A stretch of 64,000 nt of DNA from Ahaetulla prasina (GCF_028640845.1 NC_080540.1:214145800-214209799); one strand, 5' to 3'; counted from the first letter of the stretch, positions 42,425 through 53,882 are shown. Numbers and translations are program-made. The notes: a model not told the origin generated them from the sequence alone.

Positions 42425-42540
42425 CAAATCTATCACAGCTGAAGTTCTGTCTGCAGTGTTTATGTCACGCCACATTTCCACATGCATCACCTCATGCCTT
42501 ATCACACATTCTTCCCTGAAAAACGTATATATCCACCACC

Positions 42541-43518
42541 AGATGGATTCGTAACTGGCTGACCAACCGCACTCAACGTGTAGTCCTCAACGGAACTACA
42601 TCCACATGGAGGGAAGTATGCAGTGGAGTACCCCAAGGCTCTGTTTTAGGCCCAGTACTCTTCAACATCTTCATCAATGACTTGGATGAGGGGATAGATG
42701 GGGAACTCATCAAATTTGCAGATGACACCAAGCTGGCAGGAATAGCCAACACTCCAGAAGATAGGCTCAAGTTACAGAAAGATCTTGACAGACTTGAACA
42801 TTGGGCGCTAACTAACAAAATGAAATTCAACAGTGAAAAAAGTAAGGTTCTACATTTAGGCCAAAAAAACAAAATGCACCAGTACCGTATATGTGGTACC
42901 TTGCTCAATAGTAGTACCTGTGAGAGGGATCTTGGAGTCCTAGTGGATAACCATTTAGATATGAGCCAGCAGTGTGCAGCAGCTGTTAAAAAAGCCAACA
43001 CAGTTCTGGGCTGCATAAACAGAGGGATAGAATCAAGATCACGTGAAGTGTTAGTACCACTTTATAATGCCTTGGTAAGGCCACACTTGGAATATTGCAT
43101 CCAGTTTTGGTCGCCACAATGTAAAAAAGATGTTGAGACTCTAGAAAGAGTGCAGAGAAGAGCAACAAAGATGATTAGGGGACTGGAGGCTAAAACATAT
43201 GAAGAACGGTTGCAGGAACTGAGTATGTCTAGTTTAACAAAAAGAAGGACTAGGGGAGACATGATAGCTGTGTTCCAATATCTCAGGGGCTGCCATAAAG
43301 AAGAGGGAGTCGGGCTGTTCTCCAAAGCACCTGAGGGTAGAACAAGAAGCAATGGGTGGAAACTGATCAAAGAAAGAAGCAACTTAGAACTAAGGAGAAA
43401 TTTCCTGACAGTTAGAACAATTAATAAGTGGAACGACTTGCCTTCAGAAGTTGTGAATGCTCCAACACTGGAAATTTTTAAGAAAATGTTGGATAACCAT
43501 CTGACTGAGATGGTGTAG
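42541..43518 (+). pseudogene. CR1 reverse transcriptase, C-terminal 325 codons
   Basis: The frame is open from the truncation point at 42541 (RWIRNWLTNRTQ) to the stop at 43516-43518, although the first internal ATG is only at 42682. It holds motif B (SGVPQGSVLGPVLFNIF near base 42640), the catalytic FADD box (IKFADDTKLAG near 42715), and the DLGVLVD, LGCINRGIESRS and RPHLEYCIQFWSPQ blocks. It ends with the C-terminal [21 protein letters not shown] region. The endonuclease and RT motif A are missing, so it is a dead end despite having no frameshift, and it is probably young. Its 3' end matches the remnants at 105, 34871 and 51371. Confidence 0.9.
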
Positions 43519-43632
43519 GGTTTCCTGCCTGGGCAGGGGGTTGGACTAGAAGGCCTCCAAGGTCCCTTCCAACTCTGATGTGATGTGATGTGATGTGATG
43601 TGATGTGATGTGATGTTATGTTATGTTATGTA
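42541..43632 (+). mobile_element. CR1 LINE, 5'-truncated, open frame
   Basis: Typical CR1 3' half with RT motifs, C-terminal block and 3' UTR (gggttggactagaaggcctc). The tail is an unusual pentamer, (TGATG)n turning to (TTATG)n at 43575-43632, in place of the usual 8-bp CR1 unit. The 5' truncation is within the RT domain. Confidence 0.92.
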
Positions 43633-44032
43633 TATCCCTGCATGCACACAGACAGACACACACACATTCCATAAAGATTAATATCTAAGACAATGTGTGT
43701 GTGTGTGTGTTTTATTTGCTTCAAGGATATTTCAGGCAGAAAAAGAATAATAAAATTATTTTCCAAATTCCCTTTGGGGACCTGTCAAAGTTCTGGAGAA
43801 TGCAGACAATATAACTGGCAGTATGTATTCAGAGAAGTTTAGGCAAACAGCAGGACCCTTAAGCTGCTACTTAAATGGGACAAATCTGCTGCTAAGGAAA
43901 TGCCTATGAATGGTTTTGCACTGATGATCGGAGGCAGTGGACTTACGTGTTGAGTTTTTCTCGTATCCATCTATGAATGTCAATCATTTCATTGGGAGCC
44001 TTCCCAGATGGGTTAAGTGCTTGGTTAGGGCC
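43633..44032. other. No gene recognised
   Basis: Contains short CA/GT microsatellites (43648-43668 and 43694-43710); nothing else recognised. Confidence 0.45.
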
Positions 44033-44261
44033 CAGGTTTGATTTTCTAACTCTATTTACTGCAAAATCCCCATTCCCTCACCACGCCTGGGGGAAGGATA
44101 TTGCAAAATCTCCATTCCCACCCCACTCTGGTGCCAGCCAGAGGTGGTATTTGCCAGTTCTCCAAACTACTCAAAATTTCGGCTACTGGTTCTCTGAACT
44201 GCTCAAAATTTCCGCTACTGGTTCTCCAGAACCTGTCAGTACCTGCTGGATTTCACCCCTG
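44033..44261 (+). mobile_element. hAT-N family A, 5' end decayed
   Basis: Contains the family modules 'tactgcaaaatccccattcc', 'gccagaggtggtatttgcca' and the end GGATTTCACCCCTG. The left terminus is scrambled by a partial duplication of the 'tgcaaaatc' module. Confidence 0.75.
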
Positions 44262-44727
44262 GGTTGCACCCTTTTCTCCCTGTCAAATTCTGTTCAACTT
44301 TTTGCCTGTCAGATTGAAATTGATCCTCCCTGCCCCAGAACACCACCACCACCTGGCAATCTCATCTAAACCAAAGAAGAGTAGCCTTCTTAGCAGCTCA
44401 AGGAGAGCCCTAAGAAGGAAATTGAAGATAGAACAACTCCAACCTTCCATCCTGTATCAGCTGATGACCTCAACATTCCATCTTCCTTTAACAATGGACA
44501 TCCCCAATCCTGCTGTTCTCCTGCCGAGCACATTTTGCCTAACCAGAGAACTAACCTCAGGTGCACTGGCAGTGACCTGCCTAGCTTCCCCAAACTGACT
44601 AGCCAATGAGATTCCTAGGATTTCCCACTTTATATCCCTCAACTTCTATAAAAATCTTTGCTTTCCCATTGTTCATCACTGTTCATCCCAAGGGTGAACT
44701 AGCTCATCTTCCCCAGCTTAGGGCTCT
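44262..44727. other. Unassigned; possible old LTR-like sequence
   Basis: The right part has a CCAAT box (44601), 'ctttatatccc' and 'ctataaaaatc' in promoter-like order, reminiscent of LTRs. No terminal repeats or target duplication were found, so this is weak. Confidence 0.25.
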
Positions 44728-45150
44728 TCAAATGGGTTGGTTAACAACTTTCAGCTTTAATTGCAACAATACAAGAGCAACCAACAGATTCAAACTTAAT
44801 GTTAACCGCTTTAATCTAGATTGCAGAAAATATGACTTCTGTAACAGAATCATCAGTGCTTGGAATACTTTACCTGACTCTGTGGTCTCTTTCCATAATC
44901 CTAAAAGTTTTAACCAAAAACTTTCTACTATTGACCTCACCCCATTCCTAAGAGGACCATAAGGGGCGTGCATACCGTTCCTCTCCTATTGTTTTTCTTT
45001 TCTTCTTCCTATATATATATTGATGCTTATACCTCCTAATATTTACTCATACATATGTTCATATACTATATAATCCTTTATATAATGTTGTGACAAAAAT
45101 AAATAAATAAAATAAAATTAAATTAAATTAAAATAAAATAAAATAAAAAA
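44728..45150 (+). mobile_element. LINE family B 3' end
   Basis: C-terminal coding piece open from about 44738 to the stop at 44962 (NNTRATNRFKLNVNRF, then DLTPFLRGP). Then 3' UTR and an AAATAAAATTA-type tail. It is the + strand counterpart of 5819-6200. Confidence 0.82.
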
Positions 45151-46129
45151 ACTTCTATAATTCCATGTCAACATGACCTGAATGGGGGAAAAGTAGTATT
45201 TTTTAATATTACAGACAATTCTACATATATTGTAAAGTAGAAATCGACAAATTGTAGTATTATGATTTCATAAGATATTTGAGTCAGCTAACAGTCTATA
45301 AAAGTATAAAATATATATAATATAAAAAATTAAAATCTACTGCAAGCAAATAAACCATCATTTATCGAACTCCAAAGAACCAGCTGAAAAAAATATTACA
45401 ATACTAATTGTTATTTACCACTATTGTGATATATTGCATAGTTCTTGTCCACTTTCAGAATTTCAGCACAAGTGATTTAATTATACAGTGGATTTTTACA
45501 ATTGTGCTGAGAAAAATAGTGAATTTATTATCAACATCATATTTGGCTATATAATCTCAAATTTAATCCCACGCTGTTTGTGCATTGCCCTAATGGTAGT
45601 TATTCCAGCAGGAAGTATGAGTTGTACTGTTAGCTGCAACATATGATTTCCATGGTAATTTTTCACATTTTTACATATTATCCCACAGGCTTATTATTGT
45701 TGCCCAGAATTAAGGCTCATGTTCAACCTGTCCTATGGAAGGACATTATTAACTTAAAGAAGCAAATATTCTGTAGACAAGATTTTTCCATTGTCTTTAA
45801 ATCAATAGGTCACGTTATTTTAAAACTGAGCTCATTAAATTGCTCAATTTAAAGTTGCTATTAAAATTTTTGTTTCCATTTCTTCCACTTTTGGAATTTT
45901 TCTATGGAGGTGCATTGAACTATGTATTATTAAGAAAGCTAAGGAAACTTGAATTATTCTACTTTCATTAGAGCTGACTCCAAGCAGAATTGTCCTTTTC
46001 CGATGACAGAAGAAAAGAGCTGAAGGGACATTAATATGTTCTTCTATATCAACGTTTTTGGGGGTAAAAGTTAAAATCTACATTTATTTGTGGTGAAATT
46101 ACAATTTTTTTTAAAAAACTTAATAACTT
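45151..46129. other. No gene recognised
   Basis: AT-rich, with no repeat recognised. Confidence 0.45.
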
Positions 46130-46325
46130 CTGTAATTTTATATGGGGTATTTTAGGTTTGTCAATTTGACGGTTTTAATTCGGCCACCATTGAATAAGTT
46201 TTTTAAATTGATTTTTAACTTTGTATATTTATTGCTTTTTATCTTGGCTGTACACCGCCCTGAGTCCTTCGGGAGAAGGGCGGTATAAAAGTTTAATTAA
46301 TAAATAATAAATAAATAAATAAATA
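46130..46325 (+). mobile_element. L2-like LINE 3' end
   Basis: 3' UTR with a perfect hairpin (CCGCCCT/AGGGCGG) at 46256-46284 and an (AAATA)n tail. Confidence 0.8.
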
Positions 46326-46625
46326 ACTAGGAATTTTATCTTTATCGTGGAACTGATACAGTATTAACTTTTCCTTTAGTATTTCCTTTGTTATCCCTTG
46401 AGGGAGGAATTTAATGCCTGAACGTTTAGTATTGAGATTGTACCTTCACTTCTAAAATGTTTTGTTGGTCTCCTTTTATGAATGAAGCCATAGTCAACTG
46501 AATGTATGGAGGGCTTCCAGTTGGGCAGACAAATCATGCAGCTCAGCCTCATATTACCATTGGTTTCCACACATTCAGCAGAAGGTCTGAAGGTGAGTTA
46601 TAGCTGAATTCAAGTACCCTTCTTC

Positions 46626-46848
46626 CAGGGGTGAAATCCAGCAGGTTCTGACAGGTTCTGGAGAATCGGTAGCGGAAATTTTGAGTAGTTTGGAGAACTG
46701 GCAAATGCCACCTCTGGCTGGCCCCATGAGTGGGGAGGGAATGGAGATTTTGCAGTATCCTTCCCCTGCCACGCCCACCAAGCCACACCATGCCCACCAA
46801 GCCACATCCACAGAACCAGTAGTAAAAAAAAAATGGATTTCACCACTG
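46626..46848 (-). mobile_element. hAT-N family A with perfect TSD
   Basis: Reverse-strand copy bounded by CAGGGGTGAAATCC and GGATTTCACCACTG. It is flanked by a perfect 8-bp duplication, ccttcttc, at 46618-46625 and 46849-46856. Confidence 0.93.
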
Positions 46849-46856
46849 CCTTCTTC

Positions 46857-47404
46857 CTGTGATTCAGGTGCCTAAGAAAGTGGGATCCTAGGTCTCATGG
46901 ACATCTAGATTCACATTGAAGCAGATAGCGCTTCTTCAGATCTTTCAGCTGAATGTATGGAATTGAGGGGAGAAGAAAGGTAAGAATTGGACAGGCCAGA
47001 CTGCATGCCCTGTTCTTCATGCAGGTTGAACACCCTCTGCCTTTGGCACAATGCTTGAATACACAGTTTACTTATTATTCTGTTATGAGTTGACTAGATG
47101 TCTTTGAAAGAATCTGTGACCCACAGGCCCACTGAGTTGTTCTAGGTTTATTTATTTTAAAAGGTTTATATGGCAGTTCATCTTATAGATGATAACCATG
47201 AGTGACTCTGAAGGGCACAATAAAACATAAAAAACCCATAAAATTAGCATGAGAATAAGATCCAGTGCCTGAGATACAGCACATGAATATTTAGTGGGTT
47301 CCAACCTTATTTTAGCCCAATGCATGGGGAAAGACCCAAATCTTTAAAGTCTTTTTGAAGGCTAAATTCAGATTTAAGGGAGACAAGTCAATATTATTTA
47401 TTTA
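46857..47404. other. No gene recognised
   Basis: No recognised feature. Confidence 0.4.
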
Positions 47405-47525
47405 TTTATTTTTTTATTTTATTAAATTTTTATACCGCCCTTCTCCCGAAGGACTCAGGGCAGTGTACAGCCAAAATAAAATACAGAATATATACAATTA
47501 AAAGAATTTAAAATGAACTATATAA
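47405..47525 (-). mobile_element. L2-like LINE 3' end
   Basis: Reverse-strand hairpin (ccgcccttctcccgaaggac) at about 47435, followed by a short stretch of 3' UTR. Confidence 0.7.
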
Positions 47526-47739
47526 GACCATTGTGTCCACTTCATACTGTAGTGGTAGCTGACATAATTCTTTTGTTAATTTCATAAACCTAAATATGAT
47601 GGCCTTTGTCATTTTACATTTCCAAAGGTTGTCAGGCAAAAAGAAAAAGTGTGTTGCACATTATGAAAAAAATGCACAAAAATAACTATGATTGTCAACA
47701 TATCTCCCCCCTTCCGTATTAGAGGGAAATTCCTCTGGA

Positions 47740-48384
47740 GGGTGATGGCTAACCTTTTTGCCATCGCGTGTCAAAAGTGGGAGGAGTATGTGGGGGTCAC
47801 ACAGGTGCATGCCAACACCCAAAATTCAATGTGCCATGCCCGCACATGCACTCACGACTCCCTTGCACTGCCCCCGCTATTGGCACACAATGGCACTGTG
47901 AGCCCGGTAGGCTCGTTTTTCACCCTCCTCAGGCTCCAGAGGCTTTCTTGGAACCTGGGGAGGGTGAAAACGGCTTTCCTCACCTCCCACCAAGGCCATC
48001 CAGAGACTGGAACTGCCCATTTACCGACTTCCGGTGAGACCAAAAGGCCTGTTTTTTGCTCTCCTCAGGCTCCAGAGGCTTTCTTGGAACACCCAAGGCC
48101 CTCCAGAAGCCAGAAATGGCCCATTTGCTGACTTCTGGTGGGACCGGTAGGCCCATTTTTTGCTCTCCCCAGCTCCAGATCCTTTCTAGGAGCCTGAGGA
48201 GGGCGAAAATGGCATTCCCTACCCCCCAGAGGCCCTCCAGAGGCCAGAAATGGCCTGTTTTCCGACTTCTGGAAGACTTGAAAATTAGCTGGCCGGTGTG
48301 CAAATGCGCGCCAGAGCTGAGCTAGAACAATGCTCATGTGCCCACCGATATGGCTCCACGTGCCATTCGCCATTCGCCATCACT
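47740..48384. mobile_element. hAT-N family B, long form
   Basis: Begins GGTGATGGCTAACCTTTTTG and ends GCCATCACT, with degraded outer bases. The interior holds three tandem repeats of a roughly 130-base module with 'caggctccagaggctttctt'-like text (47930, 48066 and, weaker, 48170). Confidence 0.7.
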
Positions 48385-48389
48385 CTAGG

Positions 48390-49779
48390 TGGTCTAGATA
48401 TAGGCAAAATTGCTATGATTTCTGTGAGACTAAAAAAGACCTACCAAACCTTACCTCTTGAAAGACAGAGGCTGATACTATTAGATTAAGATAGGTTATT
48501 CCTTTTACTGACTTCTATTCTTAGTAAACAGTGACTTTGGGGAGAGGCAATTGGGAAAAGGTAAGTAGTTTAGGATGGAGAATGGAGAACAGAGTGCTTT
48601 TTTATCCACCTATCAACTGTATGTCACTCACTTCCATGTACTTTCAAGCAAAAAAATACGCAGAATCTGGTCTGTTGCAGGTAGCTTGGTGCATAAAGTG
48701 AAAATTTCTTTTTCATGCAGAAAGTGGTCTTTTTGCTGATATATTTCTTGCCACCATTATTTTTAAAGGGTCGCTTTGTATAAAACATGCCACATGAAAT
48801 AACAACTCTTGTTGTTAATGAAGTACGTGCCGTGCGCTATTATGAAAGGGTACATGAGGCCTACATTTTTGTTCCTTGAGAAACGAAGCTCTCATGGCTA
48901 GTAATTTATAATACTGTGAAAAAAAGAATGCAGCTTGCTGTGCAGAAGCAGAAAAATGCTAGTCAAGCAACAAACGTAGCTAAAATAGCAGTGAGACAGT
49001 GCAAGTTGTCTATTGGTATCTAAAAAGAAACTGTAAATTAAGAACTGTGGGTTGTTCCATTGCTATCTTCTAATTTATATTAAAACCCACTATTGGTATA
49101 TTTTAAAATGTAATTATTATTATGCTTTTGAACACATGGCATTTTGTAAAATCAACATGCAACATATTCTTAGCTTTGATTGGAGCTTAAATCATTTAAA
49201 AATTAATCTGTGATTAAACAGAAAGGCCTGAGTTCGATCATAATGCCATTCTTCATTTTTACATCATACGGATTTAAGAGGGCGAAGAATTCATTCAGTT
49301 TTCACTGAAATGTAAATGTTCCTGTATTACCAATATATGAAACTTAGTGCCTTTGATGTTCTCCAAGAAATTTCTGAATTAACATTTGACTGTTTGAATA
49401 CACTCTATACAGGGCTACGGGGGGGGGGGGGGATATCCAGAATTTGCAGTTGTTGCAACATTTTCATTAATAACCATATTTATTAGTTGAATCCTGCTAA
49501 TTAATCCAAGGGACAGGGATCCTTTGATGGCTTAGCTGAAATAACTTCATTGTCTTCCTATTGTTTAATTGGCTGAACAAAGAGAACAGAAATGCATACA
49601 TTGGGGAAAGCTGTCTAAAAATATGGTTATTAATGAAAATTTGGTTTTAGTTATTAAGAATTTAATAGCACAATTTTTCAAGGAAAGAGGCTTAATATGA
49701 AAGAAAGCAGCATGTATAGATTTACAGTTGGACTATTAATCTTTTGGGATCTGCATATTTGGTAACAGCAGAGTTGAAA
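48390..49779. other. No gene recognised
   Basis: AT-rich, without recognisable repeats except a 12-base poly-G run at about 49420-49431. Confidence 0.45.
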
Positions 49780-49787
49780 GTCTATAC

Positions 49788-50214
49788 CAGTGCTGGCGAA
49801 CCTATGGCACGCGTGCTGGAAGTAAAACTATCCCGCGAAGAATGCGTGGCCTCACTGGCTCCTATTCCGCGTTCCTGTGATCACACGTGCGCCGGTCAGC
49901 TGGTCATTGCGCGCGCAGGAGAGGTGAAACCCAGAAGAATGGTGTTCCATTGCGCATGCGTAGGCCGGCACCCGAACTTCCGGGTTGACGTCACGCGCAT
50001 GTGCGATGGCCAGCTGTTTGGGCACGCGTCTATGCTGGTATCCGGGTGTTTGGTGCTGGCTCACGCATACGCAATGGACTACTGCTGTTCCGGATATCGG
50101 TGCTCCTGCGTGCACGAAGGCCAGCGGGGCCGCACATACCTTATGGGATGGTTTCGCATGCCACTTCCGGCACACAGGCAGGCATGCGATGATGTCAAAG
50201 GTTCGCCATCACTG
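49788..50214. mobile_element. hAT-N family B with perfect TSD
   Basis: Starts CAGTGCTGGCGAACC and ends GGTTCGCCATCACTG, flanked by a perfect 8-bp duplication, gtctatac, at 49780-49787 and 50215-50222. The interior is CpG-rich (many cgcg and gcgc words), suggesting a fairly recent copy. Overlapping frames across it are spurious. Confidence 0.93.
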
Positions 50215-50222
50215 GTCTATAC

Positions 50223-50560
50223 GTTTAATAATGTGCTAGTGTTACCATCTTTGCCTCCTTTTTGACTTTATAAACGAATAAAACCTGCTGTTTTTAAATT
50301 GAATTCTGTACAACCTTGTCTGAGTTTGGAAACTAATCAGTTTCCGGTCCAGTTAGCATTGGATAATGAGGCATACGAGGACATCAGACTAAACTAGTTC
50401 AGTGAAGTAGTTAAGATGCTGAACCAGAAACTGAGAGACTGTGAATTCTAGTCCACCCTTAGGCATGAAAACTAGGTAGTGACTTGGGCCAGTTACTGTC
50501 TCCCAGACCAAGGCACTGTACAAGGTTGTTGTGAGGAAAAAAGGAAGCAGTTGTATTATA
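50223..50560. other. No gene recognised
   Basis: No recognised feature up to the TA that flanks the Tc1-like element. Confidence 0.4.
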
Positions 50561-51038
50561 CAGTATATCGCATAAGTGAGTACACCCCCTCACATTTTGT
50601 AAATATTTAAGTATATCTTTTCATGTGACAACACTGAGGAAATGACACTTGGCTACAATGTGAAGTAGTGAGTATAGAGCTTGTATAACAGTGCTGTCCC
50701 CTCAAATGTGTGTTGTCCCCTCAAAATAATGCAACACGCCATTAATGTCTAAAGTGGTGGCAACAAAAGTGAATACACCCCAAAGTGATAATGTCCAAAT
50801 GGGGCCCAAGTAGCTGTTTTCCCTCCCTGGTGTCATTTGACTCGTTAGTAGTATAAGGTCTCACGTGTGAAGGGGGAGCAGGTGTGTTAAATTTGGTGTT
50901 ATAGCTCTCACTCTCTCACACTGGTCACTGGGAATTTAACATGGCACCTCATGGCAATGAACTCTCTGAGGATCTGAAAAAACAAATTGTTGCTCTACAT
51001 AAAGATGGCCTAGACTATAAGAAGATTGCAGCTGGGAT
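50561..51038 (+). mobile_element. Tc1/mariner transposon, 5' part only
   Basis: Starts directly after a TA with CAGTATATCGCATAAGTGAG and has 'gtgaatacaccccaaagtg' about 200 bases in, consistent with a Tc1-type terminal inverted repeat with inner repeats. Transposase begins at 50941. The element stops abruptly at about 51038 in unrelated sequence; no right terminus is present. Confidence 0.8.
50941..51036 (+). pseudogene. Tc1-like transposase, N-terminal 32 codons
   Basis: The frame starts at ATG 50941 with MAPHGNELSEDLKKQIVALH followed by KDGLDYKKIAAG. This is the first helix-turn-helix of Tc1-type transposases (ELS.DL...IV.LHK.G..YK.I), which binds the terminal repeats. The frame continues to 51141 only into unrelated sequence. 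The remaining roughly 300 residues with the DDE catalytic triad are absent, so no activity is expected. The retained part has no stop or shift. Confidence 0.8.
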
Positions 51039-51194
51039 ATTATCATTTTCCAGAAAGCTGGGTCAATTCAACTTTGTCTCCCACATCTTACTAGGTGTAA
51101 CTCATACCAATTTAGTAATTTCATACTGGGTAAAATTCTGAAGGGTAGGGTTATTTTTTGTTTTTGTTTTGACTAAGCTCAAATTACCATATTT

Positions 51195-51370
51195 CGATCA
51201 CATAGCTCTCTTGAGAAATCTACAAGTCTGGAAAAGAAGGAAGAAAAGAAGAAATCAGCAGCAGTGCCGATGGATGTACCACTGAAAGACCTAAAAGGTC
51301 ATGTTGGGGACATCCTCGAGAACATATGTCCATGTAGTCAACACTGACTTGTTGGCATGTAATCAATCAA
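51195..51370 (+). mobile_element. RTE/Bov-B-like 3' end
   Basis: Text such as 'gatggatgtaccactgaaag', 'gacctaaaaggtcatgttgg' and 'actgacttgttggcatgtaa' followed by (ATCA)n resembles a Bov-B/RTE LINE 3' end. Identification is from memory of the pattern. Confidence 0.5.
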
Positions 51371-51603
51371 AACCAGAATAACAGATTTGGAAGGGACCTT
51401 GGAGTTCTTCTATCACGGGTGTCAAACTGGCGGCCCATGGGCTAGATGCGTCTCGCTCAGGCCACGCCCAGCCCTTCTCTGTGAATGGGAAAAAGTCACG
51501 AAAAGTCATGTGACGGCAATGTGATGCACCGTGTTTGACACCCGTGTATCTAGTCCAATCTCCTGCTTAGGCAGGAAACCCTATACCATTTGAGACAAAT
51601 TCC
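51371..51603 (-). mobile_element. CR1 3' end split by a hAT element
   Basis: Left part 51371-51413 and right part 51547-51603 join into the CR1 3' UTR (cttctagtccaa and ggcaggaaaccctatacc). The element at 51414-51546 interrupts it. Confidence 0.8.
51414..51546. mobile_element. hAT-N family C, short form
   Basis: Ends CACGGGTGTCAAACTGG and GTTTGACACCCGTG match the terminus of 35157-35472. The 133-bp form lacks most of the interior. No clear 8-bp duplication. Confidence 0.8.
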
Positions 51604-52110
51604 TTGATTCATCATCAATGAATTAAAGGAGCTTTTTATGATTTAATACTGGCAGCTAAGATGACAACTTGCCTGTTATTAACTCAGTATTTGACCCCAA
51701 GATAAGTTTCATTTCTGAGTCTCCCCATTTCTTGACATGTTTTGCAACACCAAAGAATTGTAAGACTAGAAGATGAAAAGGACTCCTACTAAAACTTGGC
51801 TCCCTTTCAATATCCTTACTATATAGAGCAACGGTTCCCAACCTTTCCACCTTGGCAGCCTCGCATGGCACAGGAGGGGGAGCATTTGAGTGGCAGGTGC
51901 ATGCATGTATACACAGCTCCATTCGTGCAAGAGGAGGGCACTTGTGGTTGCACGTGAAACTCCACTCCACTGGAACTTTGTGCGTGAACACAATGACCTA
52001 TCTGTTGTAAGAGTGAACCTGCGCAGATGCATGTGCCGTTGTCTGTCGCTCGCGCAGCTTGGTTTCAAATTCCCAAAATCTTTGGAATTGGCCCTTTGGC
52101 AATGATCTCA
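51604..52110. repeat. Possible hAT-like element at 51829; rest unassigned
   Basis: 'caacggttcccaacctttcc' at about 51829 looks like a decayed hAT terminus (CAGTGGTTCCCAACC), followed by a CA/TG-rich interior to about 52060. The right end was not found. Confidence 0.4.
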
Positions 52111-53058
52111 TTCCTCCAGGTAAATATATTATATTTGGAGAGCTGAAGAACTCTCCTACTGAATGGTTTTAGCAGAATGCTAGTTCTAGGTCTCAGCAGC
52201 AAGTAGAGAAAGATAGAGGCAAGAAGCTGGATAATAAAGCCAAGAAAAATAATGAGATGGAGCAAGCAGTTGTTGCTTTTACAACTTTTTTTCACCGCCC
52301 GCTCCATCTCTTTTATTATTTCCCTTGGCTTGTTTTATAGCTTTTCAAACTTTACGATATTCTTGTTGAGGTATGGTGAAATTGTACTGATTGCGGTGGA
52401 GATTTGTAAAACAGGAGGTGGGGGGAAGGCGTTTTGTTACTGGCAATTTATATTTGATGTATTTCAAAGTCATTCCCAGCGTGGAGTTTGCCATTTTCTC
52501 AATAGCTATATGCTAAGCTGACATTCTCATTGCACCAAACTCCACAGCCCAGGATCATTTTTTTCTGGTCCATTGGAGCTGCTTCAGATGATTTCAAATA
52601 TAAGTGAAGTTAGACTTTTTGTTCATAATTTGTATCAGTTCATGATTATACAGAATCATTCTCACATTTTAATACTTATCTCACAAGTTTGCAGAGATCC
52701 TTTGGAGATTGGGGTCTCTTTTTGTCTCCCTTCCCTCTCTAAATAATCTGTCAACAGACTTCCACAATTTACCGTTCACTCCTAACTCTCAATCATTATG
52801 AACAAATTAAAACAGTAAAGCACCTTCTTAAAAACCCACATTTCTCACAAGAAATTATAATTATTTTAGGACTTAACTCTTGTCTGTATTTAAACAATTT
52901 AATAACAACTTGAAAACTAATACATTTAGAATGAATGAGATTCAATCATTACTATAGTAATGCTACTATTTTATAGTACTACCACAATTGGTGACTGGGT
53001 CCATGTATTATGCTATGTCAAATGCAGCTTGCATATCTCAATTATGTGGAGAGGTTAG
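52111..53058. other. No gene recognised
   Basis: No recognised feature. Confidence 0.45.
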
Positions 53059-53605
53059 AATAGGATAGGACAGGACAGGACAGGACAGGAAAGAATAGAA
53101 TAGATTTTTTTATTGGCCAAGTGTGATTGGACACACAAGGAATTTCCTTTGGTGCAAATGCTCTCAGTGTACATAAAAAGATAAGATACATTCATCAAGA
53201 ATCATAAGATACAACACTTAATGATAGTCATAGGGTACAAATAAGCAATCGAATCATACTAGGAAACAATATCAATATAAACCATAAGGATACAAGAAAC
53301 AAAGTTACAGTCATGCAGTCATAAGTGGGAGGAGATGGGTGATAGGAACAATGAGAAGACTAATAGTAATAGTAATGCAGCTTTAGTGAGTAGTTTGACA
53401 GTATTGAGGGAATTATTTGTTTGGCAGAGTGATGGCGTTCAGGAAAAAACTGTTCTTTTGTCTAATTGTTTTGGTGTGCAGTGCTCTATAGCGTTGTTTT
53501 GAGGGTAGGAGTTGAAACAATTTATGTCCAGGATGTGAGGGGTCTGTAAATATTTTCACAGCCCTCTTTTTGACTCGTGCAGTATTCAGGTCCTCAATAA
53601 CTTAG
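53059..53605 (-). mobile_element. Snake1-type LINE 3' end with coding remnant
   Basis: Tail of GGATA, GGACA and GAATA pentamers at 53059-53104, then the 3' UTR. The reverse-strand coding remnant (53605 to about 53420) reads ARVKKRAVKIFTDPSHPGHK and then LFQLLPS-like text across a frameshift. This block is typical of the RT C-terminus of several vertebrate LINEs. Confidence 0.85.
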
Positions 53606-53649
53606 CCATTTTGCTTTATTTACATCAGGATGTTAACATCCAGGATAAG

Positions 53650-53882
53650 AGCCGTGGTGACACAGTGGTTAGAATGAAGTATTGCAGGTTAACTCACTGC
53701 CAAATTGCCAGGAGTTAGATTCTGACTGACTCAAGATTGACTCAGCCTTCCATCCTTCCGAGGATGGTAAAATAAGGACCCAGATTGTTGGGGGAAATAT
53801 GCTGACTCTGTAAATTGTTTAGAGAGGGCCTGTAAAGCACTATGAAGAGGTATATAAGTCTAAGTGCTAGTGCTAGTGTATT
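53650..53882 (+). mobile_element. SINE family D (same core, different tail)
   Basis: The head 'gagccgtggtgacacagtgg' and core 'gactcagccttccatccttc' and 'aggacccagattgttggggg' match family C. The 3' end is instead 'gcactatgaagaggtatata' with a (GCTAGT)n tail and no L2 hairpin. Confidence 0.8.

Noticed and set aside
43648..43710. Short CA/GT repeats
   Set aside because: Ordinary short microsatellites with no further structure.
44262..44727. Possible old LTR with CCAAT and TATA-like order
   Set aside because: No terminal TG/CA pair, target duplication or second copy was found, so it is left unassigned.
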